A model generated the notes under the pieces. The model was not told where the DNA came from and made no database searches. It was given only the letters and a program-made list of their open reading frames with translations. A stretch of DNA of 64,000 nucleotides, taken from contig NZ_FOVJ01000009.1 of assembly GCF_900115125.1 (NCBI RefSeq), positions 25,585 through 89,584 of the forward strand, given 5' to 3'. Origin of the DNA: Nitrosospira briensis. Lineage in GTDB: Bacteria; Pseudomonadota; Gammaproteobacteria; Burkholderiales; Nitrosomonadaceae. The translations under genes and the position numbers were made by a program. Numbering within the stretch: the stretch's first letter is position 1; each line of letters starts with the position of its first letter. Positions 59,064-64,000 of the stretch are shown piece by piece.

Positions 59064-59269
59064 CAGTCGCGAGAATTTACGTGGAACCGATTCACGAATA
59101 AACGAACAATATACTTCGTCAAATGGGTATATCGAAGCACGCGTAAGTAAAACAACGGTTAGCCCGCCGCAGCTCTCTTTCAGAGGGACTCCAGGAGATG
59201 TTTCAAGGTGATGCCCGCCTGTAGAGGGGAACTTTGGTCACCAAAAAAGTGTCTTCACATATAGATAGC

Positions 59270-59291
59270 AAATAATTCACAAATAATTCAC
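59270..59291 (+). repeat. Tandem 11-bp direct repeat AAATAATTCAC
   Basis: Two exact head-to-tail copies, 50 bases before the small peptide gene at 59342. The position suits a promoter or operator for it. The rest of 59064-59341 shows nothing clear. Confidence 0.55.
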
Positions 59292-59341
59292 AAGTTGTCG
59301 CGCTTTACCATTTGTACTCAACCACGACAAAGGAGGCGATT

Positions 59342-59428
59342 ATGAAAATTGGAAGGCTTCTCGCCATTTCATATTTCCTTGGCATGGTGGCGTCCACGAT
59401 AGCTTTGATTGTTGTCTTTAACTCCTGA
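59342..59428 (+). CDS. Small membrane peptide (28 aa), unrecognised
   Basis: A 28-codon frame with a near-perfect Shine-Dalgarno (AAAGGAGG) five bases before its ATG. The peptide starts MKIGRLL and continues as one hydrophobic helix with Gly and small residues, ending VVFNS-stop. It has a short basic N-terminus and one transmembrane segment, the general form of regulatory membrane peptides and type I toxins. It is isolated between prmB and the convergent rluB. I do not recognise the family; the case rests on the ribosome binding site and helix. Confidence 0.5.
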   Translation: MKIGRLLAISYFLGMVASTIALIVVFNS

Positions 59429-59584
59429 TTCGAGGGGTATTGAGCGGGGTGGATCGGTAGTTTGTAGAGCCGGTCCACTTTCAGCAACCCCGGGAAACTT
59501 TTCGTCCATCGGAACAACTACACATAGCAGCGATTTTCGTGCGCTTGAACTACCTGCTGATTCTGGCTTAACTGCAATACATGC

Positions 59585-60469
59585 TTAAGTAACCAGCGCC
59601 AGAAGACGTTTTATCTCGGTTTCGTCCAGTTCCATCCACTTCCCGCGTTTCAAACGTGGCGGCAGATTTATCGGGCCAAAACGTACGCGCATCAACCGGC
59701 TTACTGTCATCCCTGCCGCTTCGAACATACGGCGCACTTCGCGATTCCTGCCTTCCTTCAATATAACCCGATACCAGTGGTTGGAGCCCTCGCCGCCTTC
59801 ATCCGACAAATAATCGAATTTTGCCGGGCCGTCTTCCAGTTCCACGCCTGTAGTCAACCGTTCCGCTACTTCCGGGCTTAGGCGTCCCATAATCCGTACC
59901 GCATATTCGCGCTCCACTTCGAAACGCGGATGCATCAAGCGGTTAGCCAGGTCACCGTCAGTGGTAAAGATTAATAGTCCGCTGGTGTTGTAATCCAGCC
60001 GGCCGATTGCTATCCACTTGGACGATTGCAATTGCGGCAATTTATCAAACACCGAAGGACGGTCTTGCGGATCATCGCGACTGACTATTTCCCCTTCCGG
60101 CTTGTGATAGAGCATGACCCGCGGCAGACGTCCACCAGACCTGAAATGAATCACGCGCTTTCCTACACGTACTACATCTTCGGGCCCGACCCGGTCGCCT
60201 ATGTTCGCGATCTTTCCATTGATAGTTGCCTTTCCAGCAACTATCAATTCTTCCATCTCACGCCTCGAGCCCAACCCTGCCTGCGCCAGTACCTTGTGCA
60301 ACTTCTGAGTGATAGCCGGGGCAACGGCAGAGTCTGCGCTGGCGCCTGCGAGCGCTGGCTTTTTTTTCGTTATCGCTTCCGGCGACCGGGCCAATTTCGG
60401 CCGTATTGGAGATTTTGGCGGCTTGGACGGCTTGGAGTGCTTTGTTGGCTTCTGCGGCCTGGTTTTCAT
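59585..60469 (-). CDS. rluB: 23S rRNA pseudouridine synthase RluB-type
   Basis: 294 residues. A basic, Lys/Pro-rich tail (1-50) is followed by an S4 RNA-binding domain ([30 protein letters not shown]) and an RsuA-type catalytic domain with the active Asp in [22 protein letters not shown], plus [31 protein letters not shown]. It modifies U2605 of 23S rRNA in E. coli numbering. The ATG overlaps the recR stop by one base. RluB versus RsuA/RluE/F is judged by the S4 domain and length. Confidence 0.92.
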   Translation of the reverse strand: MKTRPQKPTKHSKPSKPPKSPIRPKLARSPEAITKKKPALAGASADSAVAPAITQKLHKVLAQAGLGSRREMEELIVAGKATINGKIANIGDRVGPEDVVRVGKRVIHFRSGGRLPRVMLYHKPEGEIVSRDDPQDRPSVFDKLPQLQSSKWIAIGRLDYNTSGLLIFTTDGDLANRLMHPRFEVEREYAVRIMGRLSPEVAERLTTGVELEDGPAKFDYLSDEGGEGSNHWYRVILKEGRNREVRRMFEAAGMTVSRLMRVRFGPINLPPRLKRGKWMELDETEIKRLLALVT

Positions 60470-61068
60470 TACGAAATTTCTCTTCGCTCAAACACCGCCT
60501 GCGCCAGCGTACCGCTGTCCACGTGTTCCAGTTCCCCGCCCACGGGCAATCCACGCGCTATACGGGTAATTTTCAACCCCTTATTACTTAGCAGCTCGCT
60601 GATATAATGTGCAGTTGCTTCTCCTTCCACAGTGAAATTGGTTGCAAGCACGACCTCTCGTATCACACCGTCCTGCGCGCGCTTCACCAACCTGTCCAAA
60701 TGAATTTCCCTGGGACCAATGCCATCCAAAGGCGAAAGTCTGCCCATTAGTACAAAATACATGCCCTGGTAGCAGTGAGCCTGCTCCATCATCAGCAAAT
60801 CCGCAGGCATCTCTACGACACATAACAACGCTGCATCCCGCCGTTGAGAACGGCATAACTCACATATCATGTCTTCGGTGAAGTTGTTGCACTTCTCACA
60901 ATGCCTGATATGCCCCAGCGCATAAGCAAGCGAACTGGCGAGGCGCTCTGCACCAGCATGATCGCGCTGCAACAGGTGATAAGCCATACGTTGCGCTGAC
61001 CTGGGACCCACGCCAGGCAGACAGCGCAAAGCGTCTATCAGGTCATCGAGACTTGTTGGGGTTTTCAC
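60469..61068 (-). CDS. recR: Recombination mediator RecR
   Basis: 199 residues, full length. Helix-hairpin-helix [18 protein letters not shown], four-Cys zinc finger [16 protein letters not shown], Toprim domain [15 protein letters not shown] and the C-terminal Walker-like strand. With RecO/RecF it loads RecA at gaps. Part of the conserved dnaX-ebfC-recR cluster. Confidence 0.96.
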   Translation of the reverse strand: MKTPTSLDDLIDALRCLPGVGPRSAQRMAYHLLQRDHAGAERLASSLAYALGHIRHCEKCNNFTEDMICELCRSQRRDAALLCVVEMPADLLMMEQAHCYQGMYFVLMGRLSPLDGIGPREIHLDRLVKRAQDGVIREVVLATNFTVEGEATAHYISELLSNKGLKITRIARGLPVGGELEHVDSGTLAQAVFERREIS

Positions 61069-61170
61069 TAAGCATAGGAAGAGAAAGCACTGAAACGTGA
61101 ATGATCATGCTGTTTCAGGAACGGACGTTGCGGATACCGACCGCGACCAGGACTATTCTTCGAGATAAAA

Positions 61171-61497
61171 CTAAAACGGCAATTTCATCCCTGGCGGCAA
61201 GCCCAACCCGGAGGTAAAACCCGCCATTTTTTCCTGAGTGGTGGATTCGACTCGTCGCACTGCGTCATTTACGGCTGCTGCAATGAGGTCTTCCAGCATA
61301 TCCTTATCGTCGCCGATGAGGCTGCTGTCTATGCTGACGCGCTTCACGTCATAACGGCAGGTCATCACTACCTTGACCATGCCCGCGCCGGATTGGCCCT
61401 CGACTTCTATCGAAGCCAATTTCTCCTGCATATTTTTCATGTTCTCCTGCATTTGCTGAGCCTGTTTCATCAGATTGCCCAAGCCACCTTTCATCAT
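61171..61497 (-). CDS. ebfC: YbaB/EbfC family nucleoid-associated protein
   Basis: 108 residues: [34 protein letters not shown], a coiled-coil Met/Gln-rich start, then [22 protein letters not shown] and the C-terminal [12 protein letters not shown]. It binds DNA as a dimer. It lies 12 bases after dnaX and ahead of recR, the usual order. Confidence 0.95.
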   Translation of the reverse strand: MMKGGLGNLMKQAQQMQENMKNMQEKLASIEVEGQSGAGMVKVVMTCRYDVKRVSIDSSLIGDDKDMLEDLIAAAVNDAVRRVESTTQEKMAGFTSGLGLPPGMKLPF

Positions 61498-61509
61498 TTT
61501 CTTCCTCCG

Positions 61510-63165
61510 CTATTGAATGGGTTTGATCGAAGAAACGATCAGTTTTGCATCGAAATGCTCCACCATATCCCGGACAAACGGGTCTGATTCGATGGCAGCG
61601 ATTGCTTGCGACTGCTTCTCCTGCTTCTCACGATTCACCAGCTCCGCAGCAGTGATGCCCGTGATAACCCCCACGGAGAACTTCAGCCGGACCGGCGTGC
61701 CCAGGTGTTCCCTTAATGCAGCTTGCATTCTCCCCTGATAGGCTTTATCCAGCAGGTGCTTATGCACCTCTGGCACACAAAATTCGATTTCGTTCGGTGA
61801 GACATTCTTCACTTCGCAGTGCTGGGCCAGCATTTTCGTCATGCCGCTCAACTTCAGCTGATTTACCATCGACACCCAGCCGCTACTGAATGAGTTAATG
61901 TCAAAGTCGGGCTGTGCAGCTGGTGGGGGTTCCGGAAAAGGTGACGGAGAATACTTTACTTCTGTATCAGCGTCTGGCTTCTTGTCCACTCCCGGTTCTT
62001 TACAGGAATTGCTGCGCACTATGGGGGCTGCTGTTTTTTCCACTGGCATTGCTGCGCCTTTTCCTTCCGCTGCTATCTCCTCGGGCACGAAAGCCAGCAT
62101 ACGCATCAGCGTCATCGTGAAACCGGCGTATTCATCCGGAGCTCGACTCAGGTCATCTCGCCCATGAATGGCAATCTGATAAAACAATTGAATATCTTCC
62201 GCGAGGAATGTTCCTGCCAATTCAAGGAGCCGCGCCCTGTCCGGGGTATCCTCGCCAATGGCGGCGGGCACGATTTGCGCCAGAGCAAGGCGATGCAACA
62301 ACGTCGCCAAATCCTGTAGCGCCATATCAAACGACAGACCCCGGGTTTCCATCGCATTGGCTATCGCCAGCATCCGCGCACCGTCTTTCAGTGCCAGGGC
62401 ACTCAACAGATCATAAAGGTAACTCTGATCAATGGCGCCGAGCATGCCCCGCACTCCTGCTTCTTCAATCTTTCCTCCACCGAAGGCAATTGCCTGATCC
62501 AGAATGCTCAGGGCATCGCGCATGCTTCCCTGCGCGGAATGGGCCAACAATTGCAGTGATGCAGCATCGCACCCGATATGCTCCTTTTCCAGCACGTGCT
62601 TGAGGTGCGAGGCGATCAGCGGTGGCGGAATCTGCTTCAAATTGAATTGCAGGCAGCGAGACAGAACCGTTACCGGAATCTTCTGAGGATCGGTAGTAGC
62701 CAGTATGAATTTGACGTGTTCCGGCGGCTCTTCCAGCGTTTTCAGCATCGCATTGAAAGCCGATTTGGAGAGCATGTGTACTTCATCAATAATGTAAACC
62801 TTGTAACGCGCTACCGTGGGCGCATAAAGCGCGTTTTCCAGCAATTCGCGCATCTTTTCAACCTGCGTATTGGAAGCAGCATCCATCTCGATCAAATCGA
62901 CGAAACGCCCCCCATCAATTTCCATGCAGGCGGAACATATGCCGCAGGGCGTGGCCGTGATACCCGTCTGACAATTGAGAGCCTTGGCTAATATGCGGGC
63001 AATCGTCGTTTTGCCGATACCGCGCGTGCCGGTAAAGAGGTAAGCATGATGCAAGCGCTTTTGCTCAAGTGCATTGGCAAGCGCCTTAACCACGTGATCC
63101 TGTCCGGTCAGCTCTGAAAAGCTCCTAGGGCGCCATTTGCGTGCAAGAACCTGGGTCTGGGACAC
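61510..63165 (-). CDS. dnaX: DNA polymerase III subunit gamma/tau
   Basis: 551-residue clamp-loader ATPase. Walker A GTRGIGKTT, zinc Cys cluster CQTG..CGICSAC, Walker B IDEVHMLSKSAFNAMLKTLEEPP, sensor LATTDPQKIPVTVLSRC, then the lid and oligomerisation domain (to ~365), a Pro/charged linker (370-420) and a tau C-terminal domain that should bind the polymerase alpha subunit. A run of six A lies in the linker, but not in the canonical register for the E. coli frameshift, so a separate gamma form is not claimed. Followed by ebfC. Confidence 0.95.
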   Translation of the reverse strand: MSQTQVLARKWRPRSFSELTGQDHVVKALANALEQKRLHHAYLFTGTRGIGKTTIARILAKALNCQTGITATPCGICSACMEIDGGRFVDLIEMDAASNTQVEKMRELLENALYAPTVARYKVYIIDEVHMLSKSAFNAMLKTLEEPPEHVKFILATTDPQKIPVTVLSRCLQFNLKQIPPPLIASHLKHVLEKEHIGCDAASLQLLAHSAQGSMRDALSILDQAIAFGGGKIEEAGVRGMLGAIDQSYLYDLLSALALKDGARMLAIANAMETRGLSFDMALQDLATLLHRLALAQIVPAAIGEDTPDRARLLELAGTFLAEDIQLFYQIAIHGRDDLSRAPDEYAGFTMTLMRMLAFVPEEIAAEGKGAAMPVEKTAAPIVRSNSCKEPGVDKKPDADTEVKYSPSPFPEPPPAAQPDFDINSFSSGWVSMVNQLKLSGMTKMLAQHCEVKNVSPNEIEFCVPEVHKHLLDKAYQGRMQAALREHLGTPVRLKFSVGVITGITAAELVNREKQEKQSQAIAAIESDPFVRDMVEHFDAKLIVSSIKPIQ

Positions 63166-63244
63166 GATATCGGAAGAGAATTAGGCTAAAGTTGAAGGCC
63201 GGCAAGAACGCAAGATGTTCTACTTACAACGTTGAGGTGGAACA

Positions 63245-63265
63245 GAACCGGCTTGATACCGGTTC
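63245..63265 (-). terminator. Stem-loop downstream of ffs
   Basis: GAACCGG (63245-63251) and CCGGTTC (63259-63265) pair perfectly across a 7-base loop, between the 4.5S RNA gene and dnaX on the same strand. No U-run follows, so it may be a processing or weak terminator structure. Confidence 0.4.
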
Positions 63266-63299
63266 CGTACAGTCGTCCACCTGTGCAAACAAAAAGGGT

Positions 63300-63395
63300 G
63301 GCGAGCCTGATCCCCGGCACTTGCAGAAAATAGCTGTGGCTGCTTCCTTCCGGACCTGACCAGGTTGGCTACTATGCAATGCGGGGAGGCCCGCC
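63300..63395 (-). ncRNA. ffs: 4.5S signal recognition particle RNA
   Basis: The complement begins GGCGGGCCTCCCCGC and ends GCGGGGGATCAGG-like, giving a ~96-base hairpin. The apex carries the conserved SRP domain IV: GGTCAGGTCCGGAAGG and AGCAGCCA. This matches the small bacterial SRP RNA that binds Ffh. A TTGCCT-N17-TAACTT promoter-like sequence lies upstream on the minus strand. It is upstream of dnaX. Confidence 0.95.
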
Positions 63396-63829
63396 ATAAG
63401 TTAAAAGTTGATTGTTCAGGAGGCAAAACAACTGGGGGAAACCCCCGAAACTGCATATGGGTCATTATAACATGCATGCCGCAGACAGCATCCGGCTTTG
63501 CAAGAGCAATCTGCTAAATATCTGTTCCAATTCTCTTGCTCACCGCCGGTAATTACTCGTCCTCCTCAAGGCCGTCAGGGAAGCGCGGGAACGCCTTCGA
63601 CCCCGACTTGTACCCCACTGAGCGCCACCAGCATTACGCGGACACATTTTTGCCATCCGCCTTTTATGAGGCGCAACACCGTTTCTTAAAAGTTATCGGA
63701 GAAGCGTATTGTCAGGTAGTAATAGTTTCCGTGAAGGAGGGGAAATATAAACAATACGGGTTATTCGACCTAACCGGTTCCGCTACCTGCCAAGGCAGGG
63801 AGCGGAACCGTAACAGTTACGATCCAGAC
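63396..63829. other. Gap between ffs and orphan amoC
   Basis: 434 bases. It holds the ffs promoter region, a perfect GGGGG-AAA-CCCCC hairpin (63433-63445 region) and the amoC stem-loop at 63775. No amoA or other gene was found on the minus strand. A plus-strand frame is open from about 63512 to the window edge but has no good start and runs antisense through amoC. Confidence 0.6.
63775..63810 (-). terminator. Long stem-loop after amoC
   Basis: CGGTTCCGCT (63775-63784) pairs with AGCGGAACCG (63801-63810), and an inner CCTGCC/GGCAGG continues the stem with one mismatch and a 2-base loop. It lies 20 bases after the amoC stop. No strong U-run follows; it may stabilise the 3' end of amoC mRNA or terminate it. 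Confidence 0.65.
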
Positions 63830-64000
63830 TTAGACGACGTCATCCAGAATCGCCCTGCTTTGGTTGTTCCACTGCACGTCCAGCAGATTGGAGAATCGGG
63901 CAATGATCTGCACCGCGACACCGCCAGCAAACAGGGCAGCCCATGCCAATACCACGAAGCCCCAATGCAATGGCGCGCTGAAGAGTTCTTCCATGAACCA
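63830..64000 (-). CDS. amoC: Ammonia monooxygenase subunit C, C-terminal part (orphan copy)
   Basis: The last 56 codons of a gene entering from the right edge. The encoded end includes [16 protein letters not shown], a hydrophobic helix, and [17 protein letters not shown], which I recognise as the AmoC C-terminus of betaproteobacterial ammonia oxidisers. AmoC is an integral membrane subunit of the copper enzyme that oxidises ammonia to hydroxylamine. No amoA follows; the next gene is ffs, so this is a singleton amoC rather than part of an amoCAB operon. The C-terminal residues RAILDDVV may be specific to the orphan copy. Confidence 0.88.
   Translation of the reverse strand, partial: WFMEELFSAPLHWGFVVLAWAALFAGGVAVQIIARFSNLLDVQWNNQSRAILDDVV

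Noticed and set aside
61900..62060. A run of six A in the dnaX linker as a programmed frameshift site for gamma.
   Set aside because: The run is not in the canonical A AAA AAG register and no downstream stem-loop was evident.
63512..64000. Plus-strand frame without stops from about 63512 to the window edge.
   Set aside because: No ATG near its beginning, no family resemblance, and about a third of it is the codon-register complement of amoC.

Overview
The window comes from a chromosome of an ammonia-oxidising betaproteobacterium, most likely Nitrosospira or a close relative. The strongest clue is the last 171 bases, which encode the C-terminus of ammonia monooxygenase subunit C (AmoC). The housekeeping gene order also fits: ispB / rplU-rpmA-obgE / proB, and dnaX-ebfC-recR-rluB. 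The genus is inferred from protein character and gene order, because no database search was possible.

Layout. 1-6.3 kb: housekeeping genes (ABC-F protein YbiT, AmpD, a small zinc-ribbon membrane protein, tRNA-Pro, octaprenyl diphosphate synthase, L21, L27, Obg GTPase). 6.3-40.1 kb: a complete siderophore island. It holds a PepSY membrane protein, a PvdE-like exporter, an N-hydroxyornithine acyltransferase, an ornithine N-monooxygenase, a TonB-dependent receptor, an HSL-type hydrolase, a three-module terminal NRPS, a one-module PKS, a loading FAAL-NRPS, a type II thioesterase, an MbtH protein, a FecR N-domain-only protein and an ECF sigma factor. 40.4-46.4 kb: an RND efflux tripartite operon. 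46.5-64 kb: proB, a DUF442 protein followed by a wrecked metallo-beta-lactamase-fold gene, a rubrerythrin / Fe-S oxidoreductase / DUF3501 / CNP1 operon, a thermonuclease, a hydroxyacid dehydrogenase, an EamA transporter, dapC-dapD-dapE, prmB, rluB-recR-ebfC-dnaX, the 4.5S RNA gene and an orphan amoC.

How the island should work. Read in transcription order (MbtH > TEII > FAAL-ACP-C-A-T > KS-AT-KR-ACP > C-A-T-E-C-A-T-C-A-T-TE), the assembly line should make a fatty-acylated peptide. A first residue is extended by one malonate and reduced to a beta-hydroxy unit. D-Ser (code DVWHISLIDK) follows, then a basic residue (DGEDHGTVTK), then an N-acyl-N-hydroxyornithine (DGEAVGGVTK). The monooxygenase and GNAT acyltransferase supply the hydroxamate. 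The exporter and receptor handle secretion and uptake. Fur-like boxes lie before the exporter, the acyltransferase, the receptor and the sigma gene, but none was seen before the NRPS operon. This suggests a Fur > ECF sigma > NRPS cascade. The usual surface-signalling parts are reduced: the receptor shows no N-terminal signalling domain, and the FecR homologue is only the cytoplasmic domain.

Other points worth a second look are the module-to-module gene conversion inside the NRPS that leaves only the adenylation cores different, the interruption of the obgE-proB neighbourhood by the island, a well-translated-looking 28-residue membrane peptide before rluB, the frameshifted MBL-fold pseudogene, and the orphan amoC.
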